Made by a program: the position numbers and the translations under genes
DNA from: Cyanoderma ruficeps
Lineage: Eukaryota > Chordata > Aves > Passeriformes > Timaliidae
NCBI GenBank assembly: GCA_008694505.1
Contig: VZDJ01007753.1
Location: forward strand, 27,602,967 to 27,666,966
DNA: 64,000 nt
Direction: 5' to 3'
Shown: one piece after another, positions 12,501 through 26,032 of the stretch
Position numbering within the stretch: position 1 is the first letter of the stretch
Layout of the letters: each line of letters begins with the position of its first letter
Notes under the pieces: model-generated
The model's input: only the letters and a program-made list of their open reading frames with translations
Databases searched by the model: none
What the model was told of the DNA's origin: nothing

Positions 12501-15500
12501 ACTCCCTCAGCTTTGTATGGCATCATCCGCGACTTTTGAGGCCTCTGTGCCACGTATTGTCCTTGGGACACTGTCACTGAGACGACAGAGGACTCTATAA
12601 ATCTGGGCCACCTAAAAATAGGGCAGCTCCTCAGTGACTAAGCTCTCACTGTGCTTTGCTCCCCATAAGGGATGCTTAGATGTGTTAGGGCCAGCAAAAA
12701 CTCCCTGTGCACTACTTAGTCTCAAAATAGAGCTTCTGCTGCCTATAAGTGGCTCCAAAGACTTATTCTGGCCCTCTATGCTGGAATGACTGTTGTGCAG
12801 CACGCGTGCAATGGCTGCATCCTGATGAGGAGTGGTGTCATCTGATGCTAAATGACAAGGGAGCAAACCAAACACAGGAAGGTCTTTGCTTGCTGCAACA
12901 GCTGCTCCCGCTGCTAATTGATGCTGTGTATCTGTGGCATCATCCCAGCGCTTATTTTAGGCTGTTTCCAGCTGTGAAGGTTTTTGTCTCACAGCTAGTG
13001 GTATCTGTGCAGCTGGCAGAGTGAGGTAAAAATAAACACAACTAATTCAGCAAAGCAATGGGAAAAATGTACAAAGAAATGTAAAAATAATATAAGTCAA
13101 GGTTATTTGGGAGAGACATCTGAGTGTGAGTGGAGAGCAACTGATCTAGCACGGAAAAGAGTTAATCACCTGCCTGTGACTATCAAGAAAACTGGAAGAT
13201 TTTAATGTGAATTTGGGACTTATTAAATTCGTTGGATGACTAAATTTTCCAAAGACCAAGCTCTGATGGCACTATTTACAGTTCCTCTACAATGCCTACA
13301 CATATGCTTAAACATTTACTGTGAGGGAGGCATTTTGAAGAATGAGAATATACTTATTCATATATTACTTTCATTAACTCCCTGCCTCTTTCCTGAGTAA
13401 TAGTTAAGCAGCTACTGCTAATTAGAGGCCTTTTTTGTTCCTCTTTTAATTAGAATTGTTCTCCTTAGGAAATAAAATTTGTATCATCAAATTCACTTGT
13501 CCCCTTTCCCCACTTCTCTTCCAAGGGAAGACACCCAAGTCCAAACAGCATTAAGGATGGCTGCAAAGATAATATGCAGATATGTGAGACCCTAACCACC
13601 TGCTGCCCTTATTTGCAAGGTAAGACAAAACCAACAGGTCTTGTCCTGCAGTTGAATATCTAACCTGTTTGAAATCAGCCTGTATCTAGGCAATTTTAGA
13701 GGAAAAAATATCAAAGTGGATTTCCCACTAATTCTTTATAATATTTAGGTGTTCTGACTGTTGTAGTCTGACTGGGCATTGGAAAACTGTAATGAAAAAG
13801 GAAAATCTGCTCCCTGGGTGCTCTGTTTATGTGCCTCTAATTATCTTATCTGCTTGTGAAAACAGCTATAAAAATGTGTAACCACAATTATTTTAGATCT
13901 CATTAAACATCTGAATGTATGTAATTTTGGAAATTTGTCTTGAACTTTAGTAGACAAGAAACATAAATACTTCTACATTTATTCCGAATATATGTTTCCT
14001 GGTTTAAGTTTTAGTTAAATCTAGGGAGTTTTCCTCCTAAAACCAGAATTTGATTGAATTTTTTTACAGTAAGTTTTTCCAGAGATATTTGTACTTTAAA
14101 AAAATGCTTGTAGTTGACTACTCTTTTGTGGGAAGTGTAGGTAATAGTTTTGTTAATGCCAAAACCACCATGTAGTACCATTAACTTAGGAAATGAATTC
14201 TAATTTTCCAGAAAGAAATATATCAACTAATGTTTTACCTCAGAGTTGTGGATATACCACCACAAGCAGTACATCAGTTTCATGGGTGGGAACCCTGCTC
14301 TAGCAGTGCCAGATTATAGCCTGAAAATGTTGATCTCTGCCAATTTTAAATATGTAACAAATTTCTTCTTGCTAGAACTCAGGGAACTGGCATTCTCAGG
14401 TGAATCACATTATCTAGAATGCAAATGTGTTCTACTTACAGTAGCAAGACATGAACTAACAGAAAGGTAAAATAAATGAACTTTATTTGATTTTATTAAA
14501 TTTCTTTACTTGATACGTGCTCAGCTATTCTATTTACAATATCATTAAGTGTTTTCGTAATGCATTCTGATCTGTTTCATAAGGAGAAATGCTGCCTAGA
14601 AACACAGAAACAAACATTACAACAGTAAAGAAGCAAGTTCATAAAATAATATTTAGTTAATCTGCAACGACAGAGAAGTGCCTACTTGGTCTCCTTGTTC
14701 CAGGACATTCATTTTCTACAGTTTCCTGTAAGTTTGGATCCTACAGTGGTGTACAGACATACTAATAATGTTATATGGCAGTTGAATATGATATGAAATC
14801 ACATCTCTTTATATAAGCTTTAAATTGAAGTAGTTTGTATCACATTTATACTGATGAATTTAATATAAATATTGATAATTGCTACTGTTTCATACATTGA
14901 TAAGTTTAATAAAAATATTTTAAAGTAGATAAAATTCATTTAAGTTTAAAATTTCACCACAGTGGAATAGTACAAAGTAGGAAATAAATTTGTCACCCTT
15001 CATTCAAATGAATACTTAAATGTTCTTATTTAGGAACAGCTCAATTATAGACATGTGAGTAAATAAGGAGAATTTTTATATCTGCTCTTATATTCAAACA
15101 CATTCAGTATAAAAACTCCCATCCTTTCTTAATTTTACAGAAAAATATATGAGTGAAGCTCATTATAAATGGATTTACACTCAATAAGCCCTGGCTAGTA
15201 ATGGGACTTTTTATCTAGGGAAAAGAGTATACAGTGGTTAAACTTTCAAAGACATCTATTAAAAAAAAAATTTGGTTTGCTCTGGATTCACGATTTTGTT
15301 CAGTGCATATTTTTGAAATGTGTGCATTTAAAAAAAAACCTAGAAAATGTTCTACCTGTGAACGAAACTTTCCAGAATATTTCTTTGTATGGCCAGAGGA
15401 TAGATGACATTTGTCTAATCAGTGCTAGAGGAGGTTTTGTCATTAACTCTGCTAAGACTAGGATTTTATTCAGTGAGTTTGCATTTTGCTTTAGGGCGGG

Positions 15501-18500
15501 GCAGTAGAGTGGAGACCTCACATAAGGATGCAGTTCCTGTAAAAGTCACTTGTTCCTGCCAGGCTGCCGTTTTGCAGCCTGCGAGAAACACCAGGAGCAG
15601 TACAAGCAGAAAAGCATCTAAGTATAATTTACACAATTCCTTAAACTCTAACTTCTCTTCACAGTGTTGTTTCAAACCCTGTATCCGATGAGGCTGCAAC
15701 TCAGCGGCTTATGCCCGATAGCCAAAATCCACCAGAAAGACAACCCCAATTTTTGCCCACAAGCCTGAAGTTGTTGCAGTGAAATGAGTGCTGCTGAACA
15801 AGAGGTATCATTGCTAAAACACTATCCTTAATGCATGCCCTCTCAAATAAAATCACTCAGAATGATTTCCATGGATGTCCTACCTAAAGAGACAGTGACC
15901 CAAGGAGAAAAAAACCTGAGAGCTGAGGAGAAGAAAAACTTTCTCAGATAAATAAGAATCAATGGGGTTTTAATTTTTTTTTCCCAGAGCATCCCATTCC
16001 TTTTATCAAGCCACCTACATAGATTCTTGAATCCACCTCCTGGAAAGGAGGCATAAACCTGCTGCCTGAACTGTCTTAAGAGCTTGATCAAGCAGTGAGG
16101 TAAGTGCCATTTACTACATGGAAACTACAAGGTCAGAAGGGGAAAAGGTACTGACAAGATGGTGATTATGAGCATTAATCATAATAATATCAAGGTCTTA
16201 TATAGCAATTTTCATCAGGAGATTTTAAAGCACTGTAAAAAAGAAATAAGTCTCATTATCTCCATATTTTAGATCTAAAATGTGACCTCCGGTACATTAA
16301 GCCTTGTTCTCTGAAGGGGAAAAAAAAGACTTCTAGAATCAACAATACTTATGCTTTGTTAATTTTCTAATTGACACAGTGAATGTTTTTAAATCGACTT
16401 GTTCTGTGGACTGTGTAAGGGAATTTTAATTGCTTTACTTTAACTTGATCTAGAACTAATGAACAAATATAATTTTCATCAGGATGCTGCCATCAGCTGA
16501 TTGAACATTGACATTTGCAGGACAAATTCAGAAAATTTGCTGGTTACTGCTTTATTTGTTAGGAATGGGTAACTGGTATCTGCATGTTGCAAGGCACAGT
16601 AAAGTGGATCAGCTTAAACCACCTCCTGTCAGCCTTCAGGAAGCAAAGCAATCAGAAAGTCAGCATTTCCTAGCCTTCCTAGGGCTGATGCCCAGCCAAC
16701 TCCTGAGCAGTGGCCCTGGGCCACTTTTCCCCTTGGTTTATGATGTCATATGATACAGGAATGTCTCTTTGGTCATTTTGGGTCAGCTGTCCTGGCTGTG
16801 TCCCCTCTCAGTTTCTTGTGTCCCCCCAGCCGACCCTCTGCTGGGGAGGCGTGAGAAGCTGAGAAGTCCTCGACTTAGCATAAACACTGCTCAGCAACAG
16901 CCAAAACAGTGTGTTATCAATATCATTTCCATACTAAATCCAAAAACCACAGCACTGTACTACTAGCTACTTGGAAGAAAATTAACTCTATCCTGTCTGA
17001 AACCTGGACAGCAAGACACAGTGGAGCACTACCATTGCAGCATCTTTTGGTTTAGTTAATAAAATAGGTAAGGCTTGCATTACTGAAGAGAACTGGGATG
17101 TCCTCCAGATGGTCAAGTCAGAAATTACTTAGCTGCAATCCTTATCTCGAAATCTTTTTGATGCTTAAGTAACTATGAAAAGAAATGCTGAACATTCAGG
17201 TGTAGCAGAAATTTTGGGCTTCACAGGAATGTTTGAAGAAAATACTGATTTCATTAGGAGCACATCGCCCACACATTTCATGCTGTTATCCTCCCTTGAG
17301 GGCCACAGTCCCATATTCCATGGCAGGAAATTGTCTCTAGAGAGATGTGAATCACAGCCTGTTACATCACAATGTGACAAACGAGTGATGTCAGATTTCC
17401 TGCTTGAAAGTAAATGCACAAAACTAAGTGCAGCTCCCCGCTTTAACTGCTGAGGATGGAAACCTACCCTTATGGAGGCTGGCACTTCTCTGCTGAGCCC
17501 ATCCTCTTTGAGCACTCCTTGAAGGATGACAGATATGGCATCTCTTCTCATATCACCTGTAGCTCCCTCTTTTTACTCTCTTTCAGATGGCAAAATGCCT
17601 CTTGAGCCGCCTCTCTGCTATTCCTTCTGCTCTCATGCTTGTCTCTTGGGAAAGCAAGTTCTGAGGATAGATGCTGCTTTTTCTTTTCATTACTATTGCA
17701 CCTCTGTGCATTGTCTTACAAATTACACCACAAATACACCACAAGTTACAGTTCATAAGTGGATACATACGAAAACATTATAGCTACATGGTCTCCATGC
17801 CATTAATTTAAGCACACCAGTATTGATTTTGCCCTCATTTCACTGGTGTTATCTTACAGTGAAACTGCCAGAATTAACAGCTGTGAATATTTAACAACCA
17901 CTTTTCCAAGATCCTGGTCATTAGGTCAGAATGCCTTGGTGTCTTAATTAGTTTGGTGTGCCTCCCCTTTTCTTTTCTGATCTGAATGGGCATTACAGGG
18001 GAAGTAAGTACCCTGCTTTGTCACTGTCCCAGTACAGCAAATTATGTTCTTGTTATGCATCGCATTGCTAATTTTTGTGAATGGATAATATTGATTAAAA
18101 TCTATTTAGCAAGTAAGGTACAATTTATGAATGCAGTAAGCTTATTCTGGAGGGAGTTTACTTTTTCATTTTTCTGATCACTTTTTTCTGATCGTATGTA
18201 AAGAATATAAATTTTGCTGCGGTGGAAAACTTTGACAAGATGTTGAAATCATTGCATCTAAGACAAAAGTACAGCTGTATTTGCATTTGCAACAGTGAAA
18301 TAAAAATTAACATGGGCTCAGAATATTAGGTCTTAAGGCCAGGATATTCACCTTTTAGACTCATTTTCTGTTTGCTAAACCACTTTAATTACAGATTTAA
18401 AATACTGAAGAAATATGCAGTGCCTGTGCATCTGGGAAAAAATGGTTTAACATTTTCAAGTCTGAAAATGAAAGTCAGGCTCTTTCAGACCAGCAGATTT

Positions 18501-21500
18501 GGAAACCTCCCTTGCATTCCCACAGAAATCCTTCCGGGACCTGGTGAAGACTGGACATATTTAACTTGGTGATATGCAGGCTGAACATGTTTATTGAAGT
18601 TACTGAAGCAACTGTAACTAATGCCACAAGTTGTAAGCAGAAGAGAAAAAATTAAAATTATTAGTACATGCACTGGAATTTGTTTGAAAACACCTTTTAA
18701 ATGACTGAAATAGATAAAATTTGGAAAACTCTATGAGCAACTAAGTCTGAGTCCCCTGCAGCATCCAAAATGGTTTTTCTACTACTCCTCCCTTTATTTG
18801 CCAAATAAGCAAATCAACAATGAGGGCTATATTTTCTTCCAAAAGTGTTTTGAAAAATTCATTTTTAAGACAAAATTTATGAGAAATATTTCTTGAAAAT
18901 GTACTAGTGTACAATAAAAATTTTCGTATTTTTCATTCCTGTTCATTCTAGGGTTCCCCATCCCTCTTAGCAGGCAATAGACTGGGAAAATACCTGATTG
19001 CTTTTGTACTTTTGGGAAAACCACGTAGATTGCTCTTCTGTGTGCTGAAGAAATGCAATGGAAGTTTTCACACCACTAAAACTCCTCTAACAGTCAATCC
19101 TTTTCTTGAGACTGTGCCTGAGTACCCCAGTTAATCCACTCCAGTTGATACTACTAGCATTTTGCCTTTCTACAACTTCTCTCCAATTGTAATCAGCTGA
19201 TTTGTAATCATTTGTTTCCAAGTGAAATAGATGTAAATTTTTTTTTCTTTATTGCCATTTATTTATTTATTTGTCACTGTGTGCTGCCATTCCAAACACC
19301 AGCAAAATACATGCCAGGGCCACAGAGGTATTTTGGTGGTTCTTCAAAAGAGGAAAGATGATGGTAGGCCCTGGAAAATATTTCATTATAAGCCTTACTA
19401 AAAACATTCGCAAACTAAACCAAATAACAGAAGCCTATTGTATTGCACAGCTGACCATGTGAAAGTCACATGTGAATAAAATTGTTTTGAAAATTCCAGT
19501 TCACAGAAGGAAGTGTAGTGTAGTATAGAAATTGTCAGGGAAAAACTGTACAGGGTTTCTCCATACTCCAGCTGCACTGACAAATATTGTGTGGTGAAGG
19601 GGTTAAACCAGAGAAGGCAGCCCTACCACAAAAGGGATATTTTGTCATATAACAACAAAAGCATTACACTGCTATATTTAAAGGGCTTATATGAAGGATC
19701 AAGACATCTCATCATTTGTTCTGTGGAAGAATGGAACAGAACCTGAAGTAGAAAGAACTCTTACATGTGGGGAACTTGACAAGTTTGTTTCTGTGTTATT
19801 CAGTGAATTTTTGCTGTAATTCTTCAGCATAGCTCTTGAATCCATTCAACCTCTAATAGCATGAGAGACTCTTTATTCACTGAGGAGGTGTTGATTAATC
19901 AAATTATGCAAGCAGTTGTCTGAATTTTCTTCTTAGAATTCAAATACTCCAATACAATTATTCTGTGAAAAATTTACACATTTTCACTGGCACCGATCAC
20001 TGCAGTGGCTGATGTGCTCTGATAAAGTTCAGTGTTTCTAGGAATATACTTGGGTCTAAAGTACCAGCTTCTCTAATGATCAGTAAGGATCTGAAATCTC
20101 ATAGTCCTCACACCAAGATTTTTTTGAGGATTAACCTGAAACAAGCTATAATCATGTTAACTCTTCTAGTATTTTTGATGTCTTACATTTTGTTAGGGTT
20201 TGCACCCCAAGTGCCAAGCCAGCCAAGAACATGCCAAAGTGGGGCTACCTTTGGGTGGAGCTTGGCAGACCTGGAGAGACACGGTGAGGATCAGCTGACT
20301 GCTGAGTCACCTAGAGGAGGAGCTGGGGGTCTGGCTGTGCCAAGAGGGGCACGTATCTCCTACACTCCCATCTGCCTGCACTGGGATGACTGAAGGTTTC
20401 TCAATCAGCACTGACATTCCCTACATTTAGGGAACTGGCTGGTGCCCACAGCGTTCAGCATTATTCATGATCAGACCTTTGAATATCTGTATCCACTTAA
20501 AACAGCAGCAGAAAATGGCTAAAATATTAATTAGATAATAGTTCTGCTTTAGCTAATTTGAGAAAATGAACGGAAAGCTAAAAAATAGAAAGTGGAGTAC
20601 ACGCAGTGCTTACTCTGGATGCTACTTTTTTTTTAAAGAGAGAAACCAAGTTTTGGAGGTTTCTATTTTTCTGTTCTTATGAATGATGATGCCGTTCTGG
20701 AGTTTTTCAATGCAAGAGAGAGGAATGTATTTGAAGTATTTTTTCTATGATCCAGTCCCAGTACAAATATAATATAAATATGTTGAATAGCATTTCAATG
20801 GTCTATGTTTTATGGAGAATTTTGTTTTTCTCTTGTTCATGAGGTTTCTTACATTCGTCTGTTTAATGCAATGTCAATAACTCAACCTTTTTCTCTTTTT
20901 AATCTCCACAATGTGAGAAGAAAATACCCTGTAGGTATTCTGTTGAATTTATGAGTTTATTAAACAAACAGAAAACTACCAGTAGCAGTCTAGGAAAAGA
21001 GCTAGCCAAAAATGGCGAATTTCCACTCCATAAGAAATACAGGTGTTTTGAAATTTGTTTTTGTATCTAACACTCTAATGCTAAACAAACAAAAAAAAGA
21101 AGTGATGGCTGTTTCTTTTGAATTAAATATTACTCTATATATTTCCAAAGTTTTCAAGTGTTCCTGCTCTGTGCACTTTGACTGGTTGTGCTGCTCACAG
21201 AGCTGGGCTTCCCTGGACATCTCCAGAGAAATGTAACCCAACTGGTTGGAAGTCCCCTCTCTGAAGGGATGCAGGGGCTACAGGCAAGTGCCCATCCCTT
21301 CTGTGAAGCTCAGTGGCAACTGAGACAGAGGCATAGATCCACATTCGATGTGAAACACAATGTTTTTTATGAAGAAACAAAAAAAGAACCTGTATATTTT
21401 GAATGGAGCCAGCTTGAGCCCCAGAGAAATCCCTTCCGGTGGAAAACTGAGAATGACAACAGGATTGAAGCAATTAGACTAATTCCAGTCCTGCAAAACA

Positions 21501-21903
21501 GATGTTTTCAAAGAGAATAGTTTATATAGGGGAAGGCTTGGGCAGATCTTCTCTGTTGTCCTAATGACACGACATATCTAAACTTTTTTAAATAATTGAA
21601 TGTTTTCCCCAAAAACTGGTGGGGATTTTTTGTTCTATAAAATGTCCCATAGTTCTGAGAGGTGAATAGTAACAGAGAACAGTAAAACAGAAACCAAGGG
21701 TGGAGTTGGAGATGAAGATTTAATGGTAGGTTTATACACAATGCAAGGATATGCAGAGACCAGCCAAATACAGTAGGAACAGTATTAATTTCTTCCTTTA
21801 AAATTTAAACCAAAGGCCACAAGAATCTCTACTGGATTTTGTCTCATGCAAAACTGACACTACAGCTTTCTATAATGGTAAGTAATTTGAGTGTTTGTAT
21901 ACA
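9503..21903. other. A+T-rich non-coding DNA, no gene seen
   Basis: About 12 kb without a supportable gene. Small items seen: a perfect 8-bp-stem hairpin at 10353-10372 (CTGCCACA, loop GGAC, TGTGGCAG); a small direct repeat of gatggcaa near 10942-10962; three copies of aaatcatatt at about 11630-11665; and a pyrimidine-rich tract at about 12340-12420. A moderately G+C-rich patch at about 20205-20395 has no recognisable content. The longest open frame (17165-17551, minus) overlaps another open frame on the opposite strand and has no recognisable domain. Confidence 0.55.
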
Positions 21904-21934
21904 TCTCTCTCACTCTCTCTCTCTCTCCCCCCCC
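21904..21934. repeat. (TC)n tract followed by poly-C
   Basis: Interrupted TC dinucleotides (21904-21926) run into eight consecutive C residues (21927-21934), followed by atatat. It is a polypyrimidine microsatellite. Confidence 0.9.
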
Positions 21935-23212
21935 ATATATCTCCAAATACACTAAGTAACACTTAGGAAATGGAAACAGAGAGAGGCTGCAAACATATTT
22001 ACAAAGAGTTTGCCTACTATCAGGTGGAATTTAAAGTTATATTTGTTTGACTTGGTAAATGTGAGCTTTCTCTTTAAGTTCATCCTTAAATTTTAAAGCA
22101 TAATTTGTTTTGATTGAATTTCTAATGTTAATTAGTGAGGCTTGCACTGTTAAAGACATCAAGAACATATAATTATGTTCCTTATAATTATACCATAATT
22201 GTTTTAGTATGTTAAATGATCTAATAGATTTTTTCCTGTTTCAACAGCAGCATTACTACCATCTCTGTTTTATGAAATAACTGGCAAGCGTTCAGTAGGT
22301 GCTTTCAAGCATTTCAAGTAAAGTTTTGATGGGTATTCATCTACTAATGAAATATTCATGCATTATATTTTTCTCTATGACAAGTGACTTTCACTGAAGC
22401 GCCTAATGCTTGGTTTGCTTAGACAGATATAACATTCAATCAAACTAATGGAAACTGTGGAGTACTGTTATACTGGTTATTACTAAATCAAACTCTCTTG
22501 ATAAATATTGAGTCTCTGATGTTAAAAAGCATTTCTAGCATGATGCATGGATAGTAAAGCAATAATCTGGCCCCTTGTTAAAAATGTTAATATTACAGCT
22601 GTCATCATTTAACAATTAACATGATTTCCCAAGTGGAGCAGTGCCTTAGAGTATTAAAAAATACAATCTGTATGTTGTTTGAGATTTTCCATATTGTGTA
22701 TACATTCACTTCCAATGTAGAACACTTGGACAAGCTTATATTACCAGCAAAATATGTATACTTTCTATGCTCAGAATGTAATATTTCCTTCAAGTATCAT
22801 TACTTTCACCCATGTCAATATGAAGAAATCAATTTTGGTAATTTCATAGGCAGGATGCTAATGATCCTCTTACAAAACAGTTGGTAAAGGCCTTTAGAGA
22901 ATTGTCTGGGCATACTGATGTTGTTTTTCCTACTTGCTGTCTGATTGCTAAATTTCATTAAATTAATCTAAAATAAATCAAATGTTTTCCCACAATACCT
23001 TTACACATGTGTTCTTTTGACAGATTTTGCAAGAAAGACAGGGTACAATTGTGAAGTGGTTGACAAAACAATGAGTAAAATATGCTTCATGCCAGGTTTT
23101 TAATTTATTAAATTGAAGTTCAGAGGTCAATATTCTGCTTAATTTTATTTCTGCATACATATGAAAGTTGTGACTCCATCAACTTAATATATCCCTAGTC
23201 AACACGAACCCA
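21935..23212. other. A+T-rich non-coding DNA, no gene seen
   Basis: The segment from the TC tract to the CR1 insertion holds no supportable gene or RNA. Stretches such as 22040-22210 are strongly A+T-rich. Confidence 0.5.
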
Positions 23213-23654
23213 TGGAGGAAGAGGAGGCCACAAAGATAGTCAGAAGGCTTCAGCAACTCTCAAGAGGTTGAAGAAGAGGCTGAAACAGTTGGGGTTGTTC
23301 AGCCAGAGTAGAGAAGGCTCCACAGAGACCTTATAGCAGCCTCCCTGGATCCCTCCCATAAAGCTGGAGAGAGACTTTTTCCAAGGACACACAGAGATTG
23401 GACAAGGGGGTAATGGCTTTAAACCAGAAGAGGGTAGATTTGGATTAGATATTGGGAACTGGATATGAGATGCTGGAACAGGCTACCCAGAGAAGCTGTG
23501 AATGCTCCATCCCTAAAAGTGTTCAAGGTCAAGCTGGATGGGGCACTGGGCCACCACCTGGTTTAGTGGAAGGTGTCCCTGCTCATGGAAGGGGTGTTGG
23601 AACTCAGTGATCTTTCAGGCCCCTTCCAACTGAAATCATTCTACGATTCTGTGA
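23213..23654 (+). mobile_element. CR1 LINE, 5'-truncated 3' end, sense orientation
   Basis: This is the 3' end of a Chicken Repeat 1 (CR1) non-LTR retrotransposon, the dominant avian LINE. Recognisable landmarks in order: a gaggaggccacaaagat segment near the start; the ggggttgttcagccagag segment (about 23292); gagaaggctcc; gacaagggggtaatggcttt (about 23401); aacaggctacccagagaag (about 23477); gtgttcaaggtcaagctgga (about 23519); tagtggaaggtgtccctgct (about 23563); and a tail ending in variants of the CR1 terminal ATTCTATG octamer. Only about 440 bp remain, as is typical for 5'-truncated CR1 copies, so no reverse transcriptase is encoded. It appears to have a short internal deletion around 23450-23470 relative to the family pattern as I know it. 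It is inactive. The subfamily is undetermined. Confidence 0.95.
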
Positions 23655-25739
23655 GCTCTAGGTTCATCACTTTTCAGATGACACTGCACTGGCTTTTTCC
23701 AGGGATCAGAAGGGACTCTGTGTAAGAGCCAGATCATGAGGGAAAGTTCCAAAGGAATGCTGGGAAAGAAGATGCAGAGATGATCAGTAATGAAATCGCA
23801 CTGTTTGATACCAATTAAAGGAGTCACCAAACATGCAAAAATATTTCACCAAATATTTCACCTGTTTTAAGGCATCCAGAAAACAGACACTGAAAGTCAC
23901 ACCCTCTATAAATCTGTACAACTCACAAGCCCTGGTGAAAAAAAATTGTCCTCTCTCATCACACACCATGAAGGCACATGATTCTCTGCTTTCACAAAAG
24001 AGTTTATAATACACGGATGCTGTGTATATGCAATGCACGATATTCTGGGATCAGGTAGCTCTTGCTTGAAGCTAAAAATTAGATCCAGATGCATTCTGAT
24101 ATCTGTATGAATGGGCTTGGAAAACTGCCTAAATCTAAGCTAACCTACTGAGTCTTGAACATGTAGTGGCCTCCTTTGTCACCCCGCAGGTGTTGAAACT
24201 GTGAAAAGGTGTCAACACCAGGAGGACTGAAGCCTATTCCTTCTCACGGATCCAATTCTGGAGCTTTACATTGAAAAATTTGATTTAACACAGTATTATA
24301 CAGTATTCAGGGATCAGCTAAATTATTCTTTTGACATTGCTGATTTGTTTTCTTTTTTTTACATTTAAATTTAGAAGGACAAAGCATGGTGCTAGGAAAA
24401 TTAGGAAATGTGTATAAAATTACAAAGCAGTAACTCTGTAGGGAAAATGTTTACTCTGCACGCTTTTCTCTTTAAAACACAACTGCTTTAAAGTATTGCA
24501 TTAAATTCTAATGTGTGTGTATTTAAAGAAGATACAATATATGTGAGAAAAAGACATGAAGTACATAAGGTGGGGCTGCTGTGGCTAAGCACTACTTCTA
24601 GCAGAATACTACAGTAGTGCCATGAAATCCTACGTAAGTGGTCAGAACATAAGTAGGAGCTGCCTGTGGGTAGTCCCAACCTATTCACAAGCCCTTTTGA
24701 ACAATTTTCCTACTTTTTTAAATACTGTTTTTGGCAAACATTTGATACTTGAAATACAAAATGCATGAGTCACCTACTGAGATGGGCACAGTATGTGGTT
24801 CATTGAATTTAGTTAAACTGTGCGTAATCTATCAATAGTCCTCATAGTGAACATACTTGTAATAATTTCACACATTACAAACAAGAGTAGGTATGATTTT
24901 TCAAGATTTTTTTTCAAGCATTTTTTTACTGTAAGTTTTTACTTTATTACTATGCTCCATTTATTGTTGTAGAAAATTGCTAACTTTTTAGTGATGGAGT
25001 ATAAAAAGAAAAGGTAGCTTATTGCTCGTCAGTTTAAACAACAAAGAACCAGAAAAGCAAAACCTGACATATTATGAAATACTGTCTTACAAAGCAAAGT
25101 CCTCAACAAGAGATTGAATGAATACAGATTCTTATACAGCTATTGAGATTTATTCTTCTGCCAGCATACCAATTTCTCTTGAGATGAGTAATTTTAAAAT
25201 TCACAGGCAGCAATTCTGAAGGAGAGAGCTGCAAATTACTACAGATTCTGACTCGCCAAAAACATGGTCAGTTTTTGGTTTTTCGCTGCAGAGAAACATG
25301 AACATTCAGGCATAAAATCTTTTAGGAGCTTTTAAACAAATACCTTACAGGAACAGGAATTCAGCCTCTCTACGATGAAAATGGGGGCTGCCAGCCCCCA
25401 AATACTTCACTTTAGTGCCAGCCTCTAACAAGAATCTTTCCCTGAATGTTGTTCAGGAGCATGAATGATTTAAATTTGTCCCTGAAGTAGTTATTTCAGT
25501 AGGCGAGATTTGGAAGCTGTGAACTCCCGTGCTCGCAGAAATTGGCCCCTGCTCCCTGCCCCTGCGTTTTATCCTTGGGAAGAGCGGCTGGCCCCGGGAA
25601 CTTCCCGTGCGCGACCCTGATCATGGAATGGTCTATTACGACAAACTGGTATCTTGTGACTAAATCCCTTCGAAATTACACTTTCCCCTGAAAAAAATAT
25701 AGTAATAAATTCAAAAATAGATATTTCTCCTGCCTTAGC
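23655..25739. other. A+T-rich non-coding DNA, no gene seen
   Basis: Between the CR1 and the CpG island no coding or RNA gene is supportable. The last 250 bp show scattered CpGs (25520-25620), then a short A+T-rich stretch (25660-25735) just before the abrupt switch to high G+C. Confidence 0.5.
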
Positions 25740-25869
25740 CCTGGCATTCCCAGCGACGCTCTGCCGAGTCGCCTTTAGCGCCTTTCCTACGCTTTTGGCC
25801 CGCAAGGCGCCGGACGCCTCCAAGGCGGTGCTGCTGGCGGAGCCGGGGCCGCGGGGCTACCCGGGGCTT

Positions 25870-25940
25870 CCCGGGGCTCCTCAGCTTCCACAGCTGTCCG
25901 CGGCCGTCCGGCGCTCCCCGGGGCTCCTCAGCTTCCACAG
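25870..25940. repeat. 24-bp perfect direct duplication, 47-bp offset
   Basis: The 24-mer beginning CCCGGGGCTCC and ending CTTCCACAG occurs at 25870-25893 and, identically, at 25917-25940. The intervening 23 bp differ. This looks like a local tandem duplication at the upstream side of the CpG island. Confidence 0.93.
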
Positions 25941-25966
25941 AGCCCCGGCGGCGCCGCCCGCCGCTC

Positions 25967-25980
25967 CCGCCAGATGGCGC
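25967..25980 (+). promoter_or_regulatory. CTCF-type core motif
   Basis: CCGCCAGATGGCGC fits the core consensus CCRSYAGRKGGCRS at every position. CTCF is a conserved vertebrate insulator and loop-anchor protein. The AGATGGCG core also resembles a YY1 site. Position inside an isolated CpG island fits either factor. Occupancy cannot be judged from sequence. Confidence 0.5.
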
Positions 25981-26032
25981 CGTTGCACAAGGGACACGGT
26001 GGCGGCGGGAGCGGCGGCAGGAGCGGGGCCGG

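Noticed and set aside
17165..17551. 128-codon minus-strand frame overlapped by a 92-codon plus-strand frame
   Set aside because: Open on both strands with no recognisable domain. Could be conserved non-coding DNA but not supportable as an exon.
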